From Bin87 sp965220505 (GTDB lineage: Bacteria > Chloroflexota > Dehalococcoidia > Lucifugimonadales > UBA3495): a stretch of 64,000 nucleotides of DNA. This document shows, one piece after another, positions 40,349-47,929 of the stretch. The notes below the pieces were generated by a model, which was given only the letters and a program-made list of their open reading frames with translations, did not search any database and was not told the DNA's origin. The position numbers and the translations under genes are program-made. The stretch is taken from positions 310,001 to 374,000 of the forward strand of contig CBDCQE010000002.1 of NCBI GenBank assembly GCA_965220505.1, given 5' to 3'. Every line of letters starts with the position of its first letter. Positions within the stretch are counted from its first letter, which is position 1.

Positions 40349-40454
40349 ATCGTCAGAATCAGGATTTGCCGGATTTAGAGATTATCAAGATTGAGTAGAT
40401 GTCGCTAAGAATGCCCACAATCCTGAAAATCCGATGAACCCTGATTCTGACGAT
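40349..40454. repeat. MITE-like element with 28-bp terminal inverted repeats
   Basis: ATCGTCAGAATCAGGATT...CGGATTT at the left is repeated in inverse orientation at the right with about four mismatches, enclosing some 50 AT-rich bases with further 'AATCCTGAAAATCC' words. It fills the gap between the aminotransferase and phosphatase genes. No open frame is present, so it would depend on an enzyme elsewhere. Confidence 0.6.
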
Positions 40455-40491
40455 TGATCGCCGCCGGTAAGGACTTTGGAAAGGTATTGGC

Positions 40492-41121
40492 TCACCGATC
40501 CCACATGCGTACCACGCCGGTGATGTGGGACGTGTCGTTGTAGAGGTGCATGACGCAGTTATCGGGGTAGGTGTAGATGACGGTGAGGGAGCAGTTGTGC
40601 ATGGCGAACTTCCAGTTGGCTTCCAGGGGGAGGTCCAGCAGGGAGACGATGCCGGCGCGGAGGCTGCCGCCGTGGCCGACGAGCAGGACGTTCTCGTCCA
40701 TGTGCGCATGCCTCACCCGCTGCACGATTCCGGCCAGGCGGGCGCTGGTGTCGCGGATGGTCTCGCCGTTGGGGGGCGCGAAGTCCAGGTTGTTCTCCAA
40801 TGATGGCTCATACAGATCGGGGTAGGCCTCGCGGTACTCGGCCTCGGTGAGACCCTCGAAGACGCCCTTGCTGTACTCGCGCAGCTCCTGGGTGAAGGTG
40901 ATGGGGATATCCCGTTCACTCATGGCGACGCGGGCAGTCTCGGCGGCGCGGGCCAGGTCGGAGGAGTAGGCGGCGTCGATCTGTATCGACGCGAGGCGCC
41001 GGGCCAGCATCTGCGCCTGCTCCCGGCCGCGCTCGGACAGGGGCACGTCGGTATGGCCCTGGATGCGTCCCTCGGCGTTCCACTCGGTCTCGCCGTGCCT
41101 GGTGATGTAGATGATGCCCAT
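40492..41121 (-). CDS. Histidine phosphatase family protein, alpha-ribazole-phosphatase-like
   Basis: A 209-residue phosphoglycerate-mutase-like enzyme: 'YITRHGETEWNAEGRIQGHTDVPLSERGREQA' (RHGE with the phospho-acceptor His), 'YSSDLARAAETA', 'LREYSKGVFEGLTEAEY', and 'LLVGHGGSLRAGI' (second His). As the last gene on the minus-strand cobalamin side it could be the CobC-type alpha-ribazole phosphatase that completes B12 nucleotide-loop assembly, but the family is broad. Confidence 0.85.
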   Translation of the reverse strand: MGIIYITRHGETEWNAEGRIQGHTDVPLSERGREQAQMLARRLASIQIDAAYSSDLARAAETARVAMSERDIPITFTQELREYSKGVFEGLTEAEYREAYPDLYEPSLENNLDFAPPNGETIRDTSARLAGIVQRVRHAHMDENVLLVGHGGSLRAGIVSLLDLPLEANWKFAMHNCSLTVIYTYPDNCVMHLYNDTSHITGVVRMWDR

Positions 41122-41135
41122 ATTGCTCCCTTCAC

Positions 41136-41205
41136 TTCGTCATTCGGGGATTTCATCTCGTCATTCCGGCCACTTCACTTCGTCATTCCGGCCTTGAGCC
41201 GGAAT
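41136..41205. repeat. CGTCATTCCGGC tandem words with hairpin
   Basis: Three CGTCATTC-type words occur within 60 bases, the last inside a perfect hairpin ATTCCGGC-CTTGA-GCCGGAAT (41185-41205). This is a widespread intergenic repeat. It supplies the last codons and the stop of the adjacent decarboxylase gene. Confidence 0.6.
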
Positions 41206-42325
41206 CCAGTACTTCGGCTATCGCGTCGGCCAGCCTGACGCAGTCATCCACGGGTCGCAGGCCGATGCGGATGCAGTCGGGCAGGCCGAATGACGTGCAG
41301 TCCCTCACGAACAGCCCGCGCCGGGCGAGGCGGTCACGCAAGTCCGCCGCGTCGCCCACCTGGGCCAGCACAAAGTTGGCCTCGGTCGGATAGCAGCGGA
41401 TGCCCAGGTCGGTCAACCTCTCCACTACGCAATCGCGGGAGGCCGCAACCGCTTGCCGCGCCCGCTCCAGGTACGCCGTGTCCGCGATGGCCACCAGTCC
41501 CGCCGCCTGGGCCAGACCGTTGACGCTCCAGTCGGGCTGCAGGGCCGCCAGCCGGGCAATTACCGGTTCGCTGGCCACGGCATAGCCCAGCCGCAGCGCG
41601 GTCAGCGCGTAGTCCTTGGTCATGGAGCGCAGCGCGATTATGGACCCGTGCCGGGCAGCCAAAGCGATCACGTCGGCGTCGGCGCGGCGCTCGGACAGGT
41701 TGATGTACGCCTCGTCGACCACCAGCAGGCCGCCCGCGTTGGCGACGGCGTCGGCGATGATCGCCACTTGGTCTCGTCCCATGAGCACGCCGGTGGGGTT
41801 GTTGGGATTGCAGATGAAGGTCAGCGCCGGCCGTTGGGCGGCGATGTGTGCCGCGGTCGCATCGGTGTCCCAGGCGAACCCGTCGCTGCGCCGGGTCGCG
41901 GTGAGTGTCGACACCGTCCCTCCGGAGATGCGGACGGCGCCGTCGTACTCGCCGTAGGTGGGCGTCAGTAGTAGGGCGCTCTGGGTGCAGCCACCCGGCG
42001 GCGAACCAATCCAGTCCCGGGTCAGCAGGTGGATGATCTCGGTGGAGCCGTTGCCGACGATGACGTTGCCGATGGACACACCGTCGCCGACGTGATGCGC
42101 CGCGATGGCCTCGGTCAGCGCCAGGCAGTGAGGGTCGGGGTAGGCGGTGAGGTCGACGGCGGCGATGGCCTCGGCGACACCCTGCGGCGGGCCCAGCGGA
42201 CTGACGCTGGCGGAGAAATCGAGGCAGTCTTCCAGGCGCAGGCCCAGCGCCCGCAGCTCGGCCTCCTTGATGCCGCCGTGGACGGGGCGGCTGGATGGGG
42301 CGGGGTTGGTCGGATCCTGGGGCAT
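41183..42325 (-). CDS. cobD: Threonine-phosphate decarboxylase (CobD/CobC-like)
   Basis: A 380-residue class I/II aminotransferase-fold enzyme: 'VHGGIKEAELRALGLRLEDCLDFSASVSPLGPP', 'VIVGNGSTEIIHLL', 'LTFICNPNNPTGVLMGRDQV', 'LLVVDEAYINLSE', and PLP Lys in 'SMTKDYALTALRLGYAVA'. The 'HGG....D.S...NP.GPP' start is that of CobD, which makes (R)-1-amino-2-propanol phosphate for the B12 side chain; histidinol-phosphate aminotransferase is the main alternative, but the B12 context favours CobD. Its last residues (DSGSRPE) come from a repeat element. Confidence 0.87.
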   Translation of the reverse strand: MPQDPTNPAPSSRPVHGGIKEAELRALGLRLEDCLDFSASVSPLGPPQGVAEAIAAVDLTAYPDPHCLALTEAIAAHHVGDGVSIGNVIVGNGSTEIIHLLTRDWIGSPPGGCTQSALLLTPTYGEYDGAVRISGGTVSTLTATRRSDGFAWDTDATAAHIAAQRPALTFICNPNNPTGVLMGRDQVAIIADAVANAGGLLVVDEAYINLSERRADADVIALAARHGSIIALRSMTKDYALTALRLGYAVASEPVIARLAALQPDWSVNGLAQAAGLVAIADTAYLERARQAVAASRDCVVERLTDLGIRCYPTEANFVLAQVGDAADLRDRLARRGLFVRDCTSFGLPDCIRIGLRPVDDCVRLADAIAEVLDSGSRPE

Positions 42326-42335
42326 CTCGATCCTG

Positions 42336-42923
42336 CTAGCGATTGGTGGGGATCGAGGCGAGAGACGGATGCCCGAAGATTTGCTCCAACGGAAGTTCGA
42401 ACCCAGGTATGGTCTGCGTGGTGAGAGTATCCCCGCGCGAAAAGGCGCGTTCAACGTACTCTGCGCCGTTCAGTTCCAAAATAATGATCGCTTCATTGGC
42501 CAGGTCGATTATCCAGTACTCGGGTACGCCGGCTCCGGCGTACCAGGCTCGCTTCATCACCAAATCCCGGTTGCGGTCGGAGGACAAGATCTCCACAACC
42601 AAATCCGGTATGCCCTCCACAAAACTGCCGTTGATAAGACGCAGGTTCCCCTGCCTTAGGTAGATGACGTTGGGTGTCGGGGCGTACAAGTCAGACAGGG
42701 CCAGACCGAGGTTGCTAAACGCCCAGCCCGGCGACGGAATTACGGCATCCATCAGGTTATTGATCATTCTCACCAAGAAGTCCATGAGGAACTGGTGCTG
42801 ACCAGTCGCCGGCGGCATTTGATACAACTCTCCATCCACCAGTTCCCACACGCCGCCATCAGATTCATCCAACTCGCGGTACTCAGCCAGCGTCATTCGG
42901 GTTCCGGGTTGTACAGTGGTCAT
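42336..42923 (-). CDS. Uma2 family endonuclease-like protein (DUF820)
   Basis: A 195-residue short-type Uma2 protein: 'MTLAEYRELDESDGGVWELVDGELYQMPPA', 'GLALSDLYAPTPNVIYLRQGN', 'GIPDLVVEILSSDRNRDLVMKRAWYAGAGVPEYWIIDLANE', 'TTQTIPGFELPLEQIF'. All core motifs are intact. It is a paralogue of the next gene upstream and both carry the same promoter motif at the same distance. It ends ten bases before cobD and may be co-transcribed with it. Confidence 0.88.
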   Translation of the reverse strand: MTTVQPGTRMTLAEYRELDESDGGVWELVDGELYQMPPATGQHQFLMDFLVRMINNLMDAVIPSPGWAFSNLGLALSDLYAPTPNVIYLRQGNLRLINGSFVEGIPDLVVEILSSDRNRDLVMKRAWYAGAGVPEYWIIDLANEAIIILELNGAEYVERAFSRGDTLTTQTIPGFELPLEQIFGHPSLASIPTNR

Positions 42924-42957
42924 CTCGGTCGCTCCAAGAGCCGGTTGCCATGCCGGC

Positions 42958-42963
42958 ATTTTA
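42958..42963 (-). promoter_or_regulatory. -10 element of the TAAAATGCCGGCA motif
   Basis: On the minus strand TGTAAAATGCCGGCATGG lies 34 bases before the Uma2 ATG; the same motif at the same distance precedes the Uma2 gene at 43061-43645. Confidence 0.5.
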
Positions 42964-43060
42964 CACCAGCCCCAAATTGACCAACGTAGTCACAGGATGG
43001 TGACGGCGACGCTGTGGGAATGGGCCTGGTTCGACGGTATCAGGCCCCATCGGCGCAGAA

Positions 43061-43645
43061 TTACCGATCAGTCCGAGCCAAGTCGCGGTCCGGGTTGGTA
43101 AAGAGGCGCTCCAATGCCAACTCGAAGCCCGGCAGCACTGGAGTGGTCAGAATATCGTCAGGACCCAGCACAGCGCGTTCGCTGTACTCGTTGCCGGACA
43201 GTTCGAGAATAGTCAAGGTGTCGTTAGCTGGGTCCAATATCCAGTATTCAGGTATGCCCGCCGCCGCGTACCAACCGCGCTTGAGCGTCAAATCGCGCCG
43301 GCGGTCGCTGGACAGCGTCTCCACCACCAGGTCGGGGGCGCCGTCAATGTAGTTGCGTTGCACGATGTCTCTCCGCTCGGCTCGCACGAACGTCAGGTCC
43401 GGTATCAGCATCATGCTATCGGAGAGCGCTACGCCTACACCGTGCCAGACACGGCCCAATTTGGGAGTGGTTTCATCAAGGTAGGCGCACAGCATCCAAT
43501 ACAGGAAACCGATGAGTTCCTGGTGGTCAACATTCGGCGGTGGCATCTCGTATAACTCTCCGTCGGCCAGTTCCCACAGTCCATCAATGTCGAGGGCCAT
43601 GTACTCGGAGAGCGTTATCCCGGTTCCCTGCCTTAAGGTAGTCAT
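43061..43645 (-). CDS. Uma2 family endonuclease-like protein (DUF820)
   Basis: A 194-residue paralogue of the downstream Uma2 gene: 'ITLSEYMALDIDGLWELADGELYEMPPP', 'GVALSDSMMLIPDLTFVRAE', 'GAPDLVVETLSSDRRRDLTLKRGWYAAAGIPEYWILDPAND', 'TTPVLPGFELALERLF'. Inserted between cbiB and cobD in the cobalamin locus, but with its own promoter motif in the 3' edge of cbiB. Nothing links it chemically to B12. Confidence 0.88.
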   Translation of the reverse strand: MTTLRQGTGITLSEYMALDIDGLWELADGELYEMPPPNVDHQELIGFLYWMLCAYLDETTPKLGRVWHGVGVALSDSMMLIPDLTFVRAERRDIVQRNYIDGAPDLVVETLSSDRRRDLTLKRGWYAAAGIPEYWILDPANDTLTILELSGNEYSERAVLGPDDILTTPVLPGFELALERLFTNPDRDLARTDR

Positions 43646-43679
43646 AGCAGACCCTCCTCGCGCCGGTCGTGTTGCCGGC

Positions 43680-43685
43680 ATTTTA
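43680..43685 (-). promoter_or_regulatory. -10 element of the TAAAATGCCGGCA motif
   Basis: On the minus strand GTGTAAAATGCCGGCAAC lies 34 bases before the Uma2 start, immediately after the cbiB stop. Confidence 0.5.
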
Positions 43686-43687
43686 CA

Positions 43688-44668
43688 CTACGGCCAGTAG
43701 GCCCAACGGAGCCACAGGATGCCGATGGCGACGGTGGCGGCCAGCGCGGTGGTGGCGTAGAGGGCGCGGGTGGCGCGGCCGATGTGCTGCGCTTCGGTCT
43801 CCGGCGCAGGGTCGCCCAGGCGGTAGTGGCCGAGTTTTTCCAGCGTCACGCCCAGGCCGCCGGCCATGGCGGCCATGGTCCAGCCGGCGTTGGGCGACTC
43901 AGTGCGTCCCCGGTGGGCGAACATGATGCGCCAGGCCCGCCCGCCGGCCATGCCGGGCAGCACGGCGGTGGACAGCCACAGCAGCAGCGCCGCCAGCCGC
44001 GCGGGAACCACGTTGACCAGGTCGTCCAGCCGGGCCGAGGCCTTGCCCAGGTACTCGTAGCGGCCGTGATAGCCGACCATGCTGTCCAGCGTGTTGATCG
44101 CCCGGTAGGCCACCGCGCCCGGCAGGCCGAACAAGGCAAAGGCCAGCAGGGGGCCGACGATGCTGTCGGTGATGTTCTCGGCGACGGACTCGATGGCGCC
44201 GGCGGCCATCTGGCCGATGGTCAACTGCGAGGTATCCCGGCTGACCAGGGCCGACATCTGCCGCTGCGCTTCGGTGATGTCGCCGGCGGTCAGGATCCGG
44301 CCGATGCCGGCGGCCACCCGGTGCAACATCCGCACCGAGAAGGTGGTTTTCAGCAGGATTGCCACCACCAGCATGTAGGCTAGGGGGTGCAGTTGCAGCA
44401 ACCCGAAGCTGACCGCCCACGCCGCCGCGCCCCACACCACCGGTATCAGCAGGGCCATGCCGGCACCGAAGACCAGTTGCGCCGCTCGCGCCGCCTGCGG
44501 ACCCGGGGCAAAACGCTCGGCAAGGGCCACGGTGTTGCCGATCCACACTGTGGGGTGCAGGCGGTTTGGCGGCTCCCCCAGCATCAGGTCGAGCAGGAGC
44601 GCCAATAGCAGCACCAGCACGTCCAATGGGATGGGGAGGGCGTTCATCGCAGTGGTTAAGGCGTCCAT
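43688..44668 (-). CDS. cbiB: Adenosylcobinamide-phosphate synthase CobD/CbiB
   Basis: A 326-residue integral membrane protein: 'LLLDLMLGEPPNRLHPTVWIGNTVALAERFA' is the diagnostic CbiB N-terminus, followed by four to five hydrophobic segments, 'SVAENITDSIVGPLLAFALFGLPGAVAYRAINTLDSMVGY' and 'FAHRGRTESPNAGWTMAAMAGGLGVTLEK'. It attaches aminopropanol phosphate to adenosylcobyrate. It overlaps cobS by 13 bases. Confidence 0.95.
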   Translation of the reverse strand: MDALTTAMNALPIPLDVLVLLLALLLDLMLGEPPNRLHPTVWIGNTVALAERFAPGPQAARAAQLVFGAGMALLIPVVWGAAAWAVSFGLLQLHPLAYMLVVAILLKTTFSVRMLHRVAAGIGRILTAGDITEAQRQMSALVSRDTSQLTIGQMAAGAIESVAENITDSIVGPLLAFALFGLPGAVAYRAINTLDSMVGYHGRYEYLGKASARLDDLVNVVPARLAALLLWLSTAVLPGMAGGRAWRIMFAHRGRTESPNAGWTMAAMAGGLGVTLEKLGHYRLGDPAPETEAQHIGRATRALYATTALAATVAIGILWLRWAYWP

Positions 44669-45498
44669 CCGGCCAACCAGGGGAAGCCGATCACTATTCC
44701 GCCGCCGTAGGCAACCTGCGTCATCGGCGAGCCAACCAGGGGAACCAGCAGCACGAGGGCAAATCCTTCTATGATTTCATTGGCGGCTCCGTAGCAGTCA
44801 CCCGTCAGACCGCCACCCAACCTGCGCGTGGCCCAGAAACCCAGCAGCAGGGCCAACCCGGACGCGGCCGCCAGCACTACCAAACCGGACGCCCCCATCA
44901 GGAGCCACGCCGCTGCCGCTACGGTCAGAAGAGCCCACGCTGTTGCCAACCATGGCCGCTCTCCCGACGCGAATGCTGATCCAATACCCTCTTGGCGGCC
45001 GTAGGGAAACACCGTCAGCAGCAGGGTCATCGTCCAACGGGAAACCATGGGGAACAGCAGCAACGCACTCAATCCGGTGCTGCTCAAGAGCAAATCCGAA
45101 CTGATCGCTCCGCATTTGACAAGCAGTACGCAGGCTCCACCTGCTACGGCAAAAGATCCAACCCGAGAATCCCGCATTATCTCCAAACGGCGTTCCACCG
45201 TGCGCCCGCCCCACATGGCGTCGCAAAAGTCCATCAGGCCGTCCAAGTGCAGGAAGCGGTTGAGCAAAGCAAGCCCAGTTACCACCAACGCCCCCGTCAA
45301 AAACCACCACGGCTCAAAGCCCAGCGCAAACAGCGCCACCACCAGGATCACGAGTATCAGCCCGTAGAGCAGGCCGACGAAGGGGTACCAGCCCCGCGAG
45401 CGGGAGATTTCGGCGTCGGTTGGGTTCGCCACCCCCACCGGCAGCAGGGTCAGAAAGGACAGCGCCACCAGGAACGGGGCGTAGACGGCCCGAAACAC
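44656..45498 (-). CDS. cobS: Adenosylcobinamide-GDP ribazoletransferase CobS
   Basis: A 280-residue, largely hydrophobic enzyme: 'FLVALSFLTLLPV', 'GWYPFVGLLYGLILV', 'FLHLDGLMDFCDAMWGGRTVERRLEIMRDSRVGSFAV' (the metal-binding D-G-x-x-D-x-x-D motif and the family R-D-x-x-x-G), 'GGLTGDCYGAANEIIE'. It joins the nucleotide loop to adenosylcobinamide-GDP at the membrane. It lies between cobT and cbiB. Confidence 0.95.
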   Translation of the reverse strand: MFRAVYAPFLVALSFLTLLPVGVANPTDAEISRSRGWYPFVGLLYGLILVILVVALFALGFEPWWFLTGALVVTGLALLNRFLHLDGLMDFCDAMWGGRTVERRLEIMRDSRVGSFAVAGGACVLLVKCGAISSDLLLSSTGLSALLLFPMVSRWTMTLLLTVFPYGRQEGIGSAFASGERPWLATAWALLTVAAAAWLLMGASGLVVLAAASGLALLLGFWATRRLGGGLTGDCYGAANEIIEGFALVLLVPLVGSPMTQVAYGGGIVIGFPWLAGWTP

Positions 45499-45516
45499 GG
45501 CGGCGAGGACGCGGGG

Positions 45517-46584
45517 CTAATCGTCGCGGTCGGAGACGCCGGCCTCGGCGAAGGTTGCCATCTCCGCCAGGGTTTTGGCCGCGGCCTCTATGATGGGCAT
45601 GGCCAGGGCCGCGCCGGTGCCCTCGCCTAGGCGCATCTCCATGTCCAGCAGGGGCGAGAGGCCCATTGCGCTCAGGCCGACGTTATGGCCCGGCTCTACG
45701 GAGCGGTGGGCGGCGATGCAGCGTTGCGCGATCGCAGGACACAGTCGCCAGGCGACCAGAGCCGCCGCGCCGCTGATGAAACCGTCCACGACCACGGCGC
45801 AGTTGTGTGCGGCCGCGCCCAGCATGACGCCGGCCAGCACGCCGATCTCGAAACCGCCCACCTTGGTCAGCACGTCCAAGCCGTCGCTGCTGTCGGGTTG
45901 GTTGACCTCCAGAGCGCGGCGGATGGTGGCGATCTTGCCCTCCAGACCGGCGTCGTCCACTCCGGTGCCGCGACCGGTGACCGTGGCCACGTCCGCGCCG
46001 GTGATGGCGGCGGTGATGGCGGCCGACGGCGTGGTGTTGCCGATGCCCATGTCGCCGCCGGCGATGAGGTTGGCGCCGGCGGCGGCCTGCTCGTTGGCGG
46101 CGTTGATGCCGATCTCGAGGCAGCGGACGGCGTCGTCGCGGCTCATGGCGGGGCCGCGGGCGATGTTGCCCGCGCCGTAGCCCACCTTGGCGATGGTGAG
46201 GCCGGGCTGCGGGTCGAGGTCCACGGCGACGCCGGCGTCGATCACGGTGATCTCAGCACCGGCGTGGCGGGCCAGGGCGTTGATCGCAGCGCCGCCGGCC
46301 ACGAAGTTGAACACCATCTGCGGCGTGACCTCGGCGGGGTAGGCCGACACACCTTCGGAGGCGACGCCATGGTCGCCGGCCACCACAATGACCGCCTTGC
46401 CGGTGATCTGCGGGATGGGCTGGCCGAGTATCCCAGCCAACTGGATTGACAACGATTCCAGCCGGCCCAGGCTCCCGGGCGGCTTGGTGAGCACGCCCTG
46501 GCGGGCCTCGGCGGCGGTAACCGCGGCGGCATCCAGCGGGCCGATGGCGGCGATGGTCTGGTCAACCAGTGGTGAGATGCTCAT
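45517..46584 (-). CDS. cobT: Nicotinate-nucleotide-dimethylbenzimidazole phosphoribosyltransferase CobT
   Basis: A 355-residue enzyme: 'TKPPGSLGRLESLSIQLAGI', 'VIVVAGDHGVASEGVSAYPAEVTPQMVFNFV', 'LIAGGDMGIGNTTPSAAITAAITG', 'GTGVDDAGLEGKIATIRRAL', and the catalytic Glu in 'RLGEGTGAALAMPIIEAA'. It makes alpha-ribazole phosphate for the lower ligand. The start is at MSISPLV; an upstream start would translate a dispersed repeat ('DEQDGQDF'). Confidence 0.95.
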   Translation of the reverse strand: MSISPLVDQTIAAIGPLDAAAVTAAEARQGVLTKPPGSLGRLESLSIQLAGILGQPIPQITGKAVIVVAGDHGVASEGVSAYPAEVTPQMVFNFVAGGAAINALARHAGAEITVIDAGVAVDLDPQPGLTIAKVGYGAGNIARGPAMSRDDAVRCLEIGINAANEQAAAGANLIAGGDMGIGNTTPSAAITAAITGADVATVTGRGTGVDDAGLEGKIATIRRALEVNQPDSSDGLDVLTKVGGFEIGVLAGVMLGAAAHNCAVVVDGFISGAAALVAWRLCPAIAQRCIAAHRSVEPGHNVGLSAMGLSPLLDMEMRLGEGTGAALAMPIIEAAAKTLAEMATFAEAGVSDRDD

Positions 46585-46639
46585 AATTGGAAAATCCTGT
46601 CCATCCTGTTCATCGATGTAAAACAAACCCCTTGCCGGG

Positions 46640-47209
46640 TTAGAACTCAATGCCCGGCTGGGCCTTGATGCCGGCGTCGTAGGGGTGCTTGACGACGTTC
46701 ATCTCGGTAACCAGGTCGGCGTATTCCACCAGGGCTTCAGGCGCGTGGCGGCCGGTGATGATGACGTGCTGCATTTCGGGGCGGGCCTTGAGGGCTTCGA
46801 TAACGTCCTCCACGGGCAGCCAGCCGTAGTGCATGGGGTAGGTGAACTCGTCGAGGATCACCAGGTCGTACTCGCCGGCGGCGATTACCTCCTTGGCGTC
46901 CTCCCAGAGGTTGCGCGCCAGGTCGGCGCTGGCCTCCAGGTCCTGGGAGCGCCAGGTGAAGCCGTCGCCCATGGCGCGGACGGTGACGCCCATCTTCTCG
47001 GCGGCGCGCTGCTCGCCGAAGTTGGCGGTGGTGTGCTTGATGAACTGGAGCATCACGACCTTCATGTCGCGGCCCCAGGCGCGCATCAGCACGCCCATGG
47101 CGGCGGTGGTCTTGCCCTTGCCGTTGCCAGTGTTGACGATGACGAGGCCCTTGTTGATGCGGGGGCCACGGACGGACTGCGGGCCGTGGCGGGTTTCCTG
47201 CGTTGTCAT
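46640..47209 (-). CDS. cobO: Cob(I)yrinic acid a,c-diamide adenosyltransferase CobO/BtuR
   Basis: A 189-residue CobA/BtuR-type P-loop protein: Walker A 'NTGNGKGKTTAAMGVLMRAWG', 'VVMLQFIKHTTANFGEQRAAEK', 'YDLVILDEFTYPMHYGWL', 'HVIITGRHAPEALVEYADLVTEM'. It transfers the adenosyl group to Co(I). The gene lies between the Uma2 gene and cobT on the riboswitch transcript. Confidence 0.95.
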   Translation of the reverse strand: MTTQETRHGPQSVRGPRINKGLVIVNTGNGKGKTTAAMGVLMRAWGRDMKVVMLQFIKHTTANFGEQRAAEKMGVTVRAMGDGFTWRSQDLEASADLARNLWEDAKEVIAAGEYDLVILDEFTYPMHYGWLPVEDVIEALKARPEMQHVIITGRHAPEALVEYADLVTEMNVVKHPYDAGIKAQPGIEF

Positions 47210-47251
47210 ATGAACATCACTCCTGTATTTCGGTCATCGAGCTGATCGATG

Positions 47252-47929
47252 TCACGGCATGTTGTCGAAGATGCGTTCCCGCACGTTGAAAGCGAAGCCG
47301 GGCAGCACGTCGCCGCCACCCAGTACATCCGGGTCCTGCAGGATCTCCGGTTCCGCACCGGGTCGGTAAATCGAGACGCGACGACCGAACGGATGGATTA
47401 CCCAGATGAGTTGCGCGCCGCCTTCCAGATATAGTCGCATCTTGTTTTCGAGTCCCGGTTCGCGATTGGATGGTGACACGATTTCTACGATGAACTCGGG
47501 TATGACCGCGGCGAAAGGTGGCGTGCGAGCTTCTTCGGGCAGCGCATTCCAGCGTTCCTCAGAAATCCAATATGCGTCAGGGCCGATACGAGAACCGTCC
47601 GGCAAAATAAAGCGTGCCGTCGGTCCGCCAGCACGGCCTCCGTGCCCATAAGACCAAGTCACGACAGCCGCGACCATATCGGCCTCAAACCATTCACCGG
47701 GGAACCCTGTGGGGGGCATTATCTTCAGTGCTCCTTGAGCGGTAATCTCGAAATCGCCAACTGCATCCTTGTTTCGTCCGGCAAATCCTTCGAACCAAGT
47801 ATCCAGATCAGGGCTGTCCAATGACTTCCCAAACTCCGAAAGGGGGATGAGGAAGTAGCCTTGAAAGTCGGATGGTTGCCTCTCGTCCCTTGGCGCTTTG
47901 ACCGGAGCCTGCATATTGGCGGTGACCAT
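47252..47929 (-). CDS. Uma2 family endonuclease-like protein (DUF820)
   Basis: A 225-residue Uma2 protein of another subtype: 'FLIPLSEFGKSLDSPDLDTWFEGF', 'DFEITAQGALKIMPPTGFPGEWFEADM', 'LPDGSRIGPDAYWISEERWNALPEEARTPPFAAVIPEFIVEIVSPSN', 'LYLEGGAQLIWVIHPFGRRVSIYRP', 'DVLPGFAFNVRERIF'. It starts directly after the cobB stop, without a gap, so it is translated from the cobalamin operon mRNA. It is most similar in plan to the tandem pair at 57023-58378. Confidence 0.88.
   Translation of the reverse strand: MVTANMQAPVKAPRDERQPSDFQGYFLIPLSEFGKSLDSPDLDTWFEGFAGRNKDAVGDFEITAQGALKIMPPTGFPGEWFEADMVAAVVTWSYGHGGRAGGPTARFILPDGSRIGPDAYWISEERWNALPEEARTPPFAAVIPEFIVEIVSPSNREPGLENKMRLYLEGGAQLIWVIHPFGRRVSIYRPGAEPEILQDPDVLGGGDVLPGFAFNVRERIFDNMP

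Noticed and set aside
46585..46650. Longer start for cobT (MSSNPARGLFYIDEQDGQDF)
   Set aside because: The extra residues translate a dispersed 'AATCCTGTCCATCCTGTTCATC' repeat and are absent from CobT proteins.
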